Assembly: GCF_008831285.2 (NCBI RefSeq)
Contig: NC_045142.1
Location: 16,681,354-16,745,353, forward strand
Source: Nymphaea colorata
Lineage: Eukaryota; Streptophyta; Magnoliopsida; Nymphaeales; Nymphaeaceae
Length of the DNA stretch: 64,000 nucleotides
Direction of reading: 5' to 3'
Shown: positions 1 to 10,591 of the stretch, piece after piece
Numbering within the stretch: the first letter of the stretch is position 1
Layout of the letters: each line of letters opens with the position of its first letter
Program-made: the position numbers and the translations under genes
The notes under the pieces: model-generated
The model's input: the letters and a program-made list of their open reading frames with translations, nothing else
Databases searched by the model: none
Told to the model about the DNA's origin: nothing

Positions 1-2230
1 TCCTCTTCGAGATCTTCATTGAGAAAGGCATTTTTAACATCGAGTTGGCACATCACCCAACCCTTTAGTACCGCCAAAGTAATAATAACTCTAATAGTCT
101 TTATCTTCGCAACTGGGGCAAACGTCTCTAAGTAGTCGATCTCATATTTCTGACTAAACCCCTTGGCCACCAGACGTGCTTTGTACCTCTCAATGTTCCC
201 ATCTGGTTTGTACTTAATGGTGTAGACCCACTTTGACCCCACCAAATGAGCTGCTTCAGGAATCTCTACCACCTCCCATGTCTGATTTCTGTCTAAGGCC
301 TCCATCTCTTCTTGCATAGCATGAGTCCATTTGGGGTCACTCTAAGCCTCTGTAACACTCCTGGGAATAACAGCCACAGACAAGGAGGATACAAAACATT
401 TGTAGTCAGTGCTCAATCTAGAATAAGTTACAAAGTTACCAATAGGGTGTTGGGTACATGACCTGACACCCTTTCTCAGGGCAATGGGAAGATCCTCTTT
501 TTCATTTCCTGTCTGACTTTCTTTCTCAATAGGTTGCTTCTGAGCATCACTTGGGTTATCCAAGGAAGAAGTAGGATTAGGATTCGGAGTGAGCTTCTCA
601 CTATAAATCACCTTGTCAGTACAAACTCTCCTCCTAGAGTACACCTGCCCAAACAGACGATTGCATTCTTTCTTTGTCCCCACAGGACACTCTCTCTCCT
701 TTCCTTGTTCCTGTACCTCAATAGACGTCTCATCTTCTTCTTTTCCAAGCACATCGGCAGATAGATCCTTTTCACGCCTGTAATCCAAAAAATCTATAAA
801 TTGAATGTCCTGACTTAGAGAATACTCTTCCTTAGACATTGACTTCTCCCCCTGAAGAGAATTCTCACCAAAATAAGAGACATGTTCCAAGAATGTGACA
901 TCCTTGGTAATGTGAACATGACCAATGGTGGGATCTAGACATTTGTACCTCTTTTGAGTAGGAGAATACCCAAGAAATATTCCCTTAATTGATTTGGGGT
1001 CAAGTTTTTTTACATTCGGGCTGTGATTATGAATGACACACACATCCAAAGACCCGAGGAGAGAGGTGAAAAGGTTGGCTTCTCCCTGGAAGCATGGAGT
1101 AGGGTGTACGACCAATTAGAACTCGACTAGGCATGCGATTAATCAAATAGGCACTAGTAATGACTGCATCTCCCCAATAATATTATGGAAGATTCCTTTG
1201 GAACAATAAAGCTCTGGTGACATTTAGTAACTGACAGTTTTTTCTCTCAGCAACTCTATTTTGAGGAGGAGTATAACTACATGATGTCTCATGAACAATC
1301 CTCCTCTTTCGAAGGAATTCCTCGACAGTGAGACACATATACTCACGAGCATTATCAGACCGGAATGTCTTAATAGACTCACCATATTGGTTTTCCACTA
1401 GGAGGATGAAGGTTTCTATAATATGAGGTACTTCGCTACGGTCTTTCAACAGATAAACAAAAGTACATCTGGAATAGTCATCTATGAAAGTCATAAAGTA
1501 CTGAAAGCCACTACGAGAATGAATGCCTGAAGGCCCCTACACATCAGAATGAATCAAGGAGAAAGCTTTATTAGCACGACTATTTGAAATTGGATATAAA
1601 GCTCTAACATGCTTCTCAAACTGACACACATCACAAGATAACATGGAAATGTTTAAACTGGAACATAATTCAGGAAACAATTGTTTCAAAATCCCAAAAG
1701 GGAGATGACCAAGGCGTTCATGCCAATATAAAAATAACTGACGACACTCTTCCTTCTTCTTCTCTGTCCTGCTGACATAAGGGTTGTGGCAATGCATATA
1801 AGAAGCCGATATAACCCATCAGACACCAAACCAATCCCAATCTTCTTCCCTGTCACCAAGTGCTGCAAAACATAATGTTTTTCAGAAAATATAAGTTCAC
1901 AGTTGAGTTCCTTGGTAATCTTGCTAACAGATAAAAGATTTAAGGGAAGATGGGGAAAATGCAATGCACCATGCACTAAAAAATTATTCAACAAAGAAAG
2001 ACTCCCTTTCCCTGCCACAGAGGTAAAGGAGCCATCGGCAAGGGACACATGTTCCTTCCCCGATGATAGCTTGTAGTCATGAAAGAGTTTGGGGTTGCCA
2101 GTCATGTGATGAGTGGCACCACTATCAACAATCCACTCTCCCATGCAAGAAGTACCTTGTTCACCTGAAACAGCCAGTGCCTGATTAACCTTCACCTACT
2201 CTCCCATGCAAGAAGTACCTTGTTCACCGG
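1..2230 (-). pseudogene. copia pol remnant: protease, integrase, start of reverse transcriptase
   Basis: The frame that starts at 2195 contains WIVDSGATHHMTG, the copia-type aspartic protease motif. GAG-pre-integrase follows around 1797-1540 with WHERLGHLPF and a CDVCQFEKH zinc-binding stretch. The integrase core at 1494-1183 has TFIDDYSRCTFVYLLKDRS and TFRSDNAREY. At 1115-342 are the integrase C-terminal part (IFLGYSPTQKRYKC) and an acidic linker. From about 340 down to 1 the RT opens with ARLVAKGFSQKYEIDY and QLDVKNAFLNEDLEE. Frame breaks lie near 1790-1686, 1535-1495, 1182-1116 and 342. A 63-bp duplication near the protease start has introduced a stop codon. Confidence 0.92.
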
Positions 2231-2260
2231 AAACAGCCAGTGCCTGATTAACCTTCACCT
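2135..2260 (-). repeat. 63-bp tandem duplication in the copia protease linker
   Basis: Two adjacent copies, starting at 2135 and 2198, are almost identical. The period of 63 is a multiple of three. At the junction the tryptophan codon that starts WIVDSG in one copy is replaced by TAG in the other, so the duplication itself introduces a stop. Confidence 0.85.
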
Positions 2261-2291
2261 CATCTGACGTATCTGCCTGACCAACATCAAT

Positions 2292-3246
2292 CTAGCTCAA
2301 ATAAGCGCGCAACTCACGAATCTGTTCTGCTGAGATAGAAACTTTACCATCACTAGGATTCGTTGCATTCGAAATCGGCTTCTTCCCACTAGAAGACCGC
2401 CCCCTACTATTCTTCTTCTCTGGATGCAAGTCCCAACAAAAGTCCACAGGATGACCAAGTTTGAGTACATTTACAGGAAGAACGGGTAGTTCCCACAGAG
2501 ACACGACTAACGAAGGCAGACCGTTCATTGTGAGACATGGGATCCTCCTTTCTCCCACTTGTGATCAGTCTCCTCTGCTCTTCAACTTCAACACGAGAAT
2601 AAACATCTTCAATACTGAATGATTCCTCAGAGTTAAGAATCTGACTCCTTATATTTTCAAATTCATCATTCAGTCTAGCTAAGAGAAAGAATACCCTATT
2701 CTCCCACTCCTTGGCCATATACTGCATCTGGTCTTGAGGAGAACTCCATGTAAGATCAGAATGGTAGTCAAGATCCTCCCACTTAGATTTTAATGTTGCG
2801 TACAAATCTGCGATCGAGAGATCCCCTTGTCGCAGAGCATACACGTCCTTCATTAGTTGATATACATTAACTTTTCTTTTCTTTTGACCATACATCTACT
2901 CCAAAATAATCCACATATCCCTCGCGGTCTTCTTACGAAGAATGAGGGGTTGAATATCTGAAGACACTGAATTAACAATCCACATTTTTACCTGGTTGTC
3001 CTCAAGAAACCATGTATCCCAAGCCATACTATCCACAGCAGGTTCAACCTTTCTCCCATTCACATAGGCAATTCGTCCTCGACCAGCAATCCCCATAGTA
3101 ATTGCAGTGGACCATCGTACATAATTCTCCTTGGTAAGCCAAATGGTGGTAACTTGAACTGGTACATTATCAGTTCTCACGGTCCCAACATCAGGCTGAT
3201 CGGTATGGACTGTGGAGGAGGAAGACGAGTCGGCCATGATCACCAA
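2292..3246 (-). pseudogene. copia gag remnant
   Basis: From the ATG at 3246 the product shows an N-terminal copia gag block (WLTKENYVRWSTAITMG) and then the UBN2/gag-polypeptide region (DLSIADLYATLKSKWEDLDY, WENRVFFLLARLNDEFENIR). A stop near 2895 and a frame change around 2560-2400 break it. The C-terminal part is basic and serine-rich, with no clear CCHC knuckle. In a live element this would be the capsid-like protein that packages the RNA. The region below 2292 joins the protease linker. Confidence 0.88.
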
Positions 3247-3708
3247 CTACAAACTACGGACTATCAGAGACACACAACAATGGTCCTAAGAATAGCACAC
3301 CTTAGAGTCACTGATAGCAAGGATCAAGTCAAGCGGCTCATAGGGCACAGTAGATGATGTAGAGACGCTGGGATCTGGTCGGACGGTGCTAGAGCCTGGT
3401 CAGGCGATGCTGAAGCAATCAGTGGCACTGGAAAAAAAAAGAACGATGGTGCTGGAGCAGAACGACTGCACAACTAGGGCACGGGCGGCAAAGGGCAGCA
3501 TGGACGACAGATGGAAGTGGCGGAGGGGCAGAGGGCAGCGGCAGATACGGTAGCAGCGGCATATACGGGCGACGCAGAGGGGTCTCAGGCGATGCAGTCG
3601 GGCGGTGGCGACGGCAGCGGCAGTGGCGGCGAATGCAGGAGCAGTGACAGCAGCGGCAGGTAGTTCAGGGATGGAACTTCACAACCCTAAAAAAACAAAT
3701 TCCAAGCT

Positions 3709-3725
3709 CACTAGCCCTGATACCA
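3709..3725 (-). other. copia primer-binding site (initiator tRNA-Met)
   Basis: The minus strand reads TGGTATCAGGGCTAGTG directly after the LTR end (...TTTCTACA). TGGTATCAGAGC is the usual copia primer site complementary to tRNA-Met, so this copy carries one mismatch (G for A). It fixes the LTR/internal border at 3725/3726 and the minus-strand orientation. Confidence 0.85.
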
Positions 3726-3868
3726 TGTAGAAATAATAGACGCACAAGAACCAAAGATCGAACACGGATGTAACGTGGAAAAACCCTCAACTAGAGGGAA
3801 AAAACCACGGGTAGGGAGGTCTGGTGCCCAGGTCTAGACCCGGACCCATACATCAAGATCTGTCAACA
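3726..3868 (-). repeat. copia 5' LTR (outer end approximate)
   Basis: The inner end is fixed by the primer site. On the plus strand the LTR begins TGTAGAAATAATAGACGC. A possible outer end is the CA at 3868, giving TG...CA ends and a short LTR of about 143 bp. The right border is uncertain because no second LTR is present to compare. Confidence 0.6.
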
Positions 3869-5000
3869 ATTTGTAAAGCAAAGGCATCTCTTATTTTGAC
3901 TTGAAGGATACAAGGCACTTTTACTGAAATAGATTTCCCTTTAGAAGTGATAACTTATTATACGTAAATGAAGAAAACGACTCTGAAGTATCAATATAAT
4001 AATAACCAGCTTTTGTCGGTCGGTATATGGTCAACTGCCTACACAAGCCCACACCAGACTCCTCCCTCTGTAAAAATGATATAAATTCGTGCGTGTTGAG
4101 GATTCCATTTGATATATATGCATTTGAAGAGCGTGATTCTTGTCTCCATTATTAGTTTTTCCATCTCAGGATCACATTAGTATAGTTAGTTTTAAGGAAA
4201 AAAAAGAGAGCTAAATTTGGCTTTCAAAGCATCTCTCGTTTCATTTTTAATATAAGGTCTTCTTTAAAATCAAGGTATAATTGTCTTTTATGCTATATTT
4301 GACAATATGGTGTATTCATTTTAACCATTATTAAGCCCGATGGATGACTTTCCTGGTTAAGAAAAAGTGAAGTACAAATTCAGCAAACATAAAAAGTGAC
4401 TGATGGATTTGGAATATAGCCAATAAGCAGGGGATTTTTGTGAACAGATTTCTAAAAATAAAAGGTAACATTTTTCTTGACACGCGAAACCTTTCTGCTG
4501 GCATTGGTTTCTTTTTATCTATTACATTGACAAATACTGGTGATGTTTTGAAAGACTCTCTCTCTCTCTCTCTTTCTCTCCACGCCCACATCCACATACA
4601 GCACAACCACAACAAATACAAACACATGTTGGAGTTCAGTTTTGTGATTTCATTCCATGCCCTCATGCAATCACTGTATATATACAAAGTCATGAAATTT
4701 TCAAGTTTCTCTCATATATCTACCCAATTACATTGAATGGTTTCTGCTACACTTTTAGTGCTCCTACCAAGTGGACACCTGTCCTAGAACCAACTGAATC
4801 CTCTTGAAGCCTGCCATTTTCCAATTTACATGTGACTGTGGGCTTATATATTTATTTTCCACAATAGAAGAGTTGCACAATTTGACAAATTGACTTTGTT
4901 TGGCCTATTTACCAGGGGAGATAATTGGATCCCCCACTTTCTTCATGATGCACATGCACATTTTTCTTCATGAAAATTAATTCTTTTTCTCTCTTTACAG
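3869..5000. other. Non-coding stretch, no gene recognised
   Basis: AT-rich DNA with a short CT microsatellite (about 4557-4582). The segment around 4020-4060 resembles a piece at 13370-13410 (shared words such as caactgcctacac). No open frame of convincing composition was found. Confidence 0.5.
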
Positions 5001-5083
5001 GTTGTCTATCAAAGGCTGTTGCTTCTTGTGCTTCAATGGTCATATCAACAACTTTTGTAGATGTGAAATGTATGTTTCCACAG
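5001..5083 (+). pseudogene. Candidate internal exon 1 of an unrecognised host gene
   Basis: An 83-nt stretch sits between a good acceptor (ttctctctttacag) and a good donor (CAG|gtacgt). In phase 2 it is open, with plausible composition (SKAVASCASMVISTTFVDV), and ends in phase 0, matching the candidate exon at 5545. No family is recognised. It could be a live exon of a gene mostly outside the readable pieces, or a relic. Confidence 0.4.
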
Positions 5084-5544
5084 GTACGTCTTGTAATTGA
5101 ATGCTCTAACCCTTGTTCCTGAGAAACTCATGAGTTTGCAGGTGTGTGACACCTGGTATGGAGGTTTTCTTTCCTAGTTATCTTAGTTCCTTAAGTAAAT
5201 TGTACATTTTCTATTGAAACATGATGCTTATTTGTGCTTCTTGATCTTGAGATTGATAGCAGTTATTTCTTATTTTTCTATCCTAGTTTAGGTTTATTTA
5301 ACTGTTATTTGTTTGCCTTGTAACTGCATTGAGATTATATCTAAAAAGGATTGCTATGTTATGTTGAAGTTGTTTCAGTTTTGCCAGCTTAGTTTTGATC
5401 TTGTAGTCCTTGCTTGGATGGTATCAGCTATAGGTTTCTAAAGGATTGGCATTCACTTGCTGTCATTTTAAGTTTTGCATGAAACTGTTGCAACATGGTA
5501 GCTACCTTCCATAATACTATCTTCCATGTTTATGATTATCACAG

Positions 5545-5649
5545 GAAATGCAAGCTGAAACTTCAGGAAAAGCAGCTGAAAATTGCAGAAAGTACAACAT
5601 GACAGAAATTAATAGTGAAAGGACATACATATATGATCTGAAGGTGTAA
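5545..5649 (+). pseudogene. Candidate exon 2, truncated by a copia LTR
   Basis: This follows an acceptor (gattatcacag) and continues the phase-0 frame of the 5001-5083 exon: EMQAETSGKAAENCRKYNM and so on, with a TAA at 5647. That stop lies in, or at the edge of, a copia LTR whose first TGTAAGATT is at 5645. The natural exon therefore appears to have been cut by the insertion, and the stop supplied by the LTR. Product unknown. Confidence 0.38.
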
Positions 5650-5934
5650 GATTGGTGTAAGATTTGAAGATATTACGCCAAACCACTGGATTGAATCCTT
5701 TGTAGATGCGAGAAGAGAAGAAGAGGAGGTGACTGCATGTGCAATAGAGAGAGAGAAGAAAAGAGGGCAGCAACCGTGGTCCTTCCTCCTTGTCATTAAT
5801 ATAACCTAATGTATGCTACAAGTAAATACAGAAAACAACAAGTATTTACAAGTATCCCACCACCCATTATGTTTAGGTATATGGGCAAGATGGATCGGGT
5901 CTGTAGACCCGATCCAATTTGTACAATCTTAACA
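5645..5934 (-). repeat. 3' LTR of a Ty1/copia element
   Basis: On the minus strand it starts TGTTAAGATT right after a polypurine tract (GAGGGGGGC) and ends ...AATCTTACA, giving matching inverted termini. There are two possible ends (5645 or 5656) because the terminal TGTAAGATT is repeated. It holds an internal palindrome-like GGATCGGGTC/GACCCGATCC around 5892-5915. Length of about 280-290 bp is normal for copia. Confidence 0.78.
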
Positions 5935-6010
5935 GCCCCCCTCAAGTTGTGCAAGAGGTTTGATCATGCACAACTTGTTCTTCAATTCAAGATTTCCTTT
6001 TCTAATGATT
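5935..6010 (-). mobile_element. copia pol C-terminus and polypurine tract, truncated
   Basis: The minus strand reads LKNKLCMIKPLAQLEGGC, then stop, the standard C-terminal end of copia pol, followed by the polypurine tract and LTR. Upstream of this (above about 6010) the element is missing, so only the last 60-70 bp of the internal region survive next to the LTR. Confidence 0.75.
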
Positions 6011-6967
6011 GACAACAAAAAAAACTTGAAAGTTTCATTTTGCTTGGGCAGGAAATAAGAACAAAACGAAGGCATGTCATTGCATGACAAGACACTTTTA
6101 AAATGTTTTTACACGCAATCAAAAATTTTCTCTTCCAAAAAAGTACTTGACATCAAATGGCATATCACTTGGAAGTAGGAACTCTCTTCTACCAAAAGAG
6201 GAGTTTTTAAGAAACCAGACTGATTTGTTGGGTAGAAGAAGAACTCCATATGCTCTCCTATAGAAGTAGGGAAGATCAAACTATCCAATTCAAAAATCGA
6301 ACCATCAAATTCAAAAATCAAATACAAATCACCTATTCTACTCTATGCCCACCTATCTAATCACTCCTTCCTTGCACCTTATGCTAAAGAAATCAAGAAT
6401 TCAAGCAAAAAAAATAAAACAGTTTATAAGAACATAAACACATCCTAAAAACGAACAAGTGAACCTATATTTACTAAGTTGAACCCTTACCAACTATAAG
6501 ATATAAAATTTCACTCAAAAAAAAAAAAAAAGAGAACAACAAAGCAAACCTTTCCACCAATGTCGTGTGAGTTTAATGACTAAAGATCCAAAATTCTAAA
6601 AACAATTAAGACTACTAAATAATGTTGCAAATCCAACCTAATTGGTCCAACTGAAAACTGGTGGCCATTTTACATATGCCAAAGAAGTTTTAGATACAAA
6701 AAAAAAAATATTTTTTAAGGTCGTTTTTATATTTAAAAATGATTTTTAATTTGGTGAAAATTCTACCAGAAACACAGGATAACAGCTACAATTCCTAGTA
6801 TACTTCAAAACCGATCCTACAAATAAAAGTTCAATGTTCTCCAGTAAAAACAAATGATATTAGCACGTCAAAAAACATAAATAAACACTCAATTGAACAA
6901 TTACACCCACACCGGGCACTCGTATCCATACCAATGTAACATAAGTATCCATGCAACATGGTATATA
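6011..6967. other. Non-coding stretch, no gene recognised
   Basis: AT-rich with A-tracts (6516-6531, 6699-6709). No splice-bounded open frame was found. It lies 3' of the minus-strand exon pair at 6968-7285 and could be its 3' flank. Confidence 0.5.
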
Positions 6968-7045
6968 CTACTCATTCCATTCATACGAATAACCGTACTT
7001 CTGATGAACATAGATGTGCATCTTTTTGAAAGCACTCCTCAAAAC
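6968..7045 (-). CDS. Candidate last exon of an unrecognised host gene
   Basis: The minus strand has an acceptor (ttcttttgctgcag) at 7046-7051, followed by 26 codons in phase 0 ending in TAG: VLRSAFKKMHIYVHQKYGY and a short acidic tail. It joins in phase with the exon at 7166-7285. Composition (KKMHIYVHQKYGYSYEW) is protein-like. No family recognised. It could be the intact 3' end of a live gene. Confidence 0.45.
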   Translation of the reverse strand, partial: VLRSAFKKMHIYVHQKYGYSYEWNE

Positions 7046-7165
7046 CTGCAGCAAAAGAAATGCAGACATAAAACCGATAGCTTATTTTATGAGGCACAAT
7101 TGGCTGATATGGCCTACATGCAGCTCAACTAAAGTTAAAAAAAAGCTGTGCGACAAAGTTTGCAC

Positions 7166-7285
7166 CTTAGGCTCTGAGGTGCTTATTCGCATTGCAAGCA
7201 ACACCCTTTCCAAGCTCCTTGCAACTTCATCTTCTGTCCTCCCATTTATTAATAGAAGCTGTCCTTTTGGCCCTGCATAATCTAA
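7166..7285 (-). CDS. Candidate penultimate exon of the same unrecognised gene
   Basis: Exactly 120 nt between acceptor TTATGTCAG and donor AAG|GTGCAA, phase 0 at both ends: GPKGQLLLINGRTEDEVARS, then a helical stretch LERVLLAMRISTSEPK. The intron to the next exon is 120 nt (7046-7165). The clean splice sites, phase and codon content argue for a true coding exon. Function unknown. Confidence 0.48.
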
Positions 7286-7453
7286 CTGACATAAGTTCTA
7301 CTACCATTTGATAGCTTATGCATGATTAAGTAGTTTGTAATAAAAAGCACAAGAAATAAGCAGGATCAGGTCCAACAGAAACAATATCAGCAAGTTTATC
7401 AAAAGGAACCAGACTATTAGATCTGGATGCTAGCAGTCTTCCTATTAGCTTTC

Positions 7454-7675
7454 TCACATATGCCTACACGATTTGTGCAGGCCTGAGTCTCCACCAACAG
7501 CAGCACAAAACAAGATCAAGGGCGTCTTCCCTTCGTCCACATATTGAAGATCTTGCATGAAGGAAGAAAAGAGAACTAAGTCCACATTCTGATCACATCC
7601 ACGTACAACTTGCACACAGAAGAAAGTTTGTGATCTTCGTTCACTTTCTAGTTTGAGAACACCAAAGTACTTCAC
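7454..7675 (-). pseudogene. Possible degraded exon with an ankyrin-like motif
   Basis: A minus-strand open stretch includes LQYVDEGKTPLILFCAAVGG. The core resembles the start of a plant ankyrin repeat (the pattern x-V/D-x-EGKTPLILAC seen in XBAT34/35-type proteins), but only one partial repeat is visible, no other repeats follow, and splice borders are unclear (a possible acceptor CTTCATGCAAG lies inside). Weak call. Confidence 0.25.
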
Positions 7676-8034
7676 ATGATCGCTTCACCAATTGAACATA
7701 AACTTGCTTATTGAGTAGCTTAGCCCATCTGATCACTAAAGGATTGACCATACCTCAATGATCATTTTTATTGTGTTTTACTTTCTTTATCATTTTTTTA
7801 TTTTTCTAAAGTGTAAGCTTTTACATTTTCTTTCATTTTATCCTAAATGTTAAAATTTTTCAAATAAAGTACATTTTTTTAGTCAATCAATTCTGGTTTC
7901 AATTCAATTTAATGAATCTTGATAACCTTGGTGTATGCAGTTAATCAAGCATCTCAGTTTGTACATGAACCAAGGCTAGAAAAATGTTAAGACACTTAAA
8001 GGGCACTGTAGGCAATGGCCTCATTTAGGAGAGA

Positions 8035-8505
8035 ACAAACTCGAACTAGACATGTTGATATTGTTGGCATATTCAGATGTGGGTTGGGCTGGAGATCTAG
8101 ATGAAAGGAAATTAATATCTAGATATTTCTTCTTTGTTAGAGAGAACCTTGTCTAGTGGAGCAGCAAAAAAGAGTGTTATAGCTAGATCAGGTGCAAAAG
8201 CATAATTTAGAGCTACAGTGTTTGCTACATCTAAAAAACTTGGATTCGAACATCTTTTGGTTGCACCTGGAGAAATTTTGCTGAAGCCAGTTAACCGAAG
8301 TGCCATTAAAATTTTACTACATGGTAGAATAAAACACATTAAAACAGATTAGCATTTTATCAGACAAACTATTGAAGACCAAGAAGAAGAAGCAAGATAT
8401 GTTGGCACAAAGAATCACATTGATAACATATTTGGGAAAGGACTAACGAAGGAAGCTTTGGTTCCTTGAGGACAAGTCCAGCATGGTTCAAAGGCAAGGC
8501 TCAAT
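8035..8505 (+). pseudogene. Ty1/copia RNase H and pol C-terminus, decayed
   Basis: The plus strand reads YSDVGWAGDLDERKLISRYF, then VIARSGAKA with a stop where E is expected, then LVAPGEILLKPVNRSAIKI, HFIRQTIEDQEEEARYVGT and NIFGKGLTKEALVP. This is the copia RNase H (DADWAGD, SSAEAEY, KHIDIRYHFIR) and C-terminal order. At least three stops interrupt it. Confidence 0.88.
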
Positions 8506-8765
8506 TGAGGGAGACTATCACCACATATTTATCATATTACATGCTTTGATAATATGGATTCATTATCCATCCCTCTTAAGGGCATTCTAGGCCCTAGTGC
8601 CCTAATATATCTTATAAGTAAGAGGGATTTGTCCCACCATGGAGAATGATGCTGCTGCACCACATCCTGATCCGAGAAAGCAGAGATTGGATTCCCTATT
8701 CTGTATAGAGATCTCACTTAAGTCTTTCTACCTCTGCCTTTATCACAAATCTCTTGAAAGCAACA
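8506..8765 (+). repeat. Probable 3' LTR of the same copia fragment
   Basis: This directly follows the pol terminus and a purine-rich tract (caattgagggag). It contains the promoter-like stretch ctaatatatcttataagtaag (8600-8620) typical of a small LTR. Exact ends cannot be fixed because there is no partner copy. Confidence 0.5.
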
Positions 8766-9322
8766 TGGAAATTATGGAACTGAAGCTTCAGATGCAAAGG
8801 AGAAAAATATCAAAAATATCTCGACATTTTATTTTTGTTTTCAACAGCATAAGCAAGAAACTTAAAGAATTGATAAACCAAGCATTGGCAAATAAAGCTT
8901 TCAAAAACGGGACACAATAAGTAAGCATTTGTCAAAAGTAAAAAATTGAATATCGTTTTACATGGATTAGAACAGCATTTAGAAAGTTCACGAGCATGAT
9001 GATCTGTATACTTTGGCTAATGCACATTTTTTTTTCTTATGAAGAACATGCTGAACAGGAAATAAGGATTGAGGCAGTACGACCCATTAGAAGAGTTTAA
9101 ACGTTCAGACACCATGTGTGCTTACATAAGTAGAAACAAGACTAACTTTTCCAACATGAAAGGAAAAAAGAAGGATCCTTTTTTACCTTCTCTAAAGCTA
9201 GTAAATGAATTTCCCATGCTTATTAGATGTATGTATATTAGACCTTAATTACAAATTTCAAAGAGGGAACAGTATTTATACTTGGGGGTTGGAAACCAGA
9301 ACAAGTAGAAAACTAAACTAAC
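8766..9322. other. Non-coding stretch between candidate exons
   Basis: No recognisable coding or repeat structure apart from A/T-rich tracts. It may be an intron of the minus-strand host gene whose candidate exons lie at 9323-9407 and 7166-7285. Confidence 0.4.
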
Positions 9323-9407
9323 CTCTGAGTAGAGAAAGCAGGATGCAACCAATACCCTCAGCCGCTTTGACTCTGAAATTGGCATGTTTAGAACACGTGA
9401 TAAAACG
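9323..9407 (-). CDS. Candidate internal exon, unrecognised host gene
   Basis: Eighty-five nt between acceptor GGTGTTCCACAG and donor GAG|GTTAGT. Two frames are open. One reads KHANFRVKAAEGIGCILLSL (HEAT/armadillo-like flavour). The other, which joins in phase with the exon at 9619-9678, reads VLSRVLNMPISESKRLRVLV. I cannot choose between them with certainty. Confidence 0.35.
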
Positions 9408-9618
9408 CTGTGGAACACCAAGAAATTTATCATTTATGAGTTGCTTGTAAGAAATTTCATTGAAATATCCATAAAAACAGCATTTTGTCTAACAAGCACA
9501 ATAAAGAAGTAATAGGATAGTATTCTCACAAGCGGAACCTCTAAATAAATCAAGAAATCCAGCAAGTGAATGAACACGAGAACAAAACAAGCAAGCTGTG
9601 CACTGTACAAACATCTAC

Positions 9619-9678
9619 CTTTCATGTTTATATTCCATGGAAGACATTATAAATTCATCTAGCGATCTGTCATACGAC
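9619..9678 (-). CDS. Candidate internal exon, unrecognised host gene
   Basis: Sixty nt between acceptor CTGATTTCAAG and donor AAAG|GTAGAT. It encodes SYDRSLDEFIMSSMEYKHE in phase 1 and leaves two bases that join in phase to the 9323-9407 exon. The residue mix is protein-like. No family recognised. Confidence 0.35.
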
Positions 9679-9870
9679 CTTGAAATCAGAATTTCCAAGG
9701 ACCAACTTGATAAAATGCTTAAAATGTAGAGGCCCAAAACAGCCCAAAATGAAGGATTCTAATACAAAGAATCAAGGCAAGCTAAACAAGGACCCACTCA
9801 AAACATATAAATTGATGATGTTCCCCAAGTATGATTACAAAAAACATGAAACGTATGAGGAATTCATCCC

Positions 9871-9960
9871 TCAAAACATACAACAAAGCAGCCCTGAACT
9901 AGCTGTTGAACTACTTTCAATGTCTCTAAACTCTAAAAGGAGCTGTTGGAGCTGGTCAAA
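9871..9960 (-). CDS. Candidate exon, unrecognised host gene
   Basis: After a TTTTTACCAG acceptor the minus strand reads SFDQLQQLLLEFRDIESSS, an amphipathic helix-like stretch. The donor is ambiguous (GAAA|GTAGTT or TT|GTATGT), and neither joins perfectly to the next exon. Listed as a possible part of the same gene. Confidence 0.25.
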   Translation of the reverse strand, partial: FDQLQQLLLEFRDIESSSTASSGLLCCMF

Positions 9961-10391
9961 GCTCTGGTAAAAATCCAATTTTGACAAAACCAAAGGAAGT
10001 ATGGAAATGAAGAATAACAAATTATAAAACATGAAGATACACTGACCAAAACTACATACAAAATACACTTACACACACACACACACATATATGATGCACA
10101 CACACAATTATACATGAACCAAGAAACACGTGACACTTAGCATGTGTGTGTGTGTGTGTGTAAGCCCATATTTGTAACAGCCATGAACGAGGTTACTAAC
10201 AAAGCCCTTGGAGAACTAAAAAAACTAATTGATGCTGTTCACATATTTTTAACACAAATATCCATAAAGCAGGTTACTAATGAAGCCCTGGAAAACTGAA
10301 AAAAGAAAAAGGTGATGATCTGCATACCATAGCTCTAAAAATTGAAAATGAAGGCTGAAGAACGAAGATAATTAATAAAAAGAAGATGCTG

Positions 10392-10417
10392 CACAGGTAT
10401 ACATATGTATACCTGTG
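10392..10417. repeat. Perfect 26-bp palindrome
   Basis: The sequence from 10392 to 10417 is its own reverse complement (arms CACAGGTATACAT / ATGTATACCTGTG, no loop). It lies in otherwise ordinary AT-rich DNA, possibly intronic. Confidence 0.9.
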
Positions 10418-10591
10418 AGTGAAAATTTATGGATACTAGGAAGCCAAAAGTGAGATCCCAAGTTCCGTGTAAGCATTCTTTGTTACTGGAATTGACTTCA
10501 GTGACTCAAATATCTCAAAATAAGCGGGCTATAGGTATCATACTGTTTATTCCTTTGTCAGAAATGCTCTTGATTTTTTAACTGCATACAG

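Larger units (their letters stand above)
1..3868 (-). mobile_element. Ty1/copia LTR retrotransposon, 5' two-thirds, decayed, runs off left edge
   Basis: Reading the minus strand from the right, the order is LTR (3868-3726), a primer-binding site matching the initiator tRNA-Met 3' end, a GC-rich leader, gag, protease, GAG-pre-integrase, integrase and the start of reverse transcriptase. This is the Ty1/copia domain order (protease, integrase, RT). The polyprotein is split over several frames, so the copy is dead. The 3' part of pol and the 3' LTR lie outside the window, so target-site duplications cannot be checked. Confidence 0.93.

Noticed and set aside
8112-8339. Minus-strand 75-residue frame
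   Set aside because: It is the antisense of the plus-strand copia RNase H fragment.
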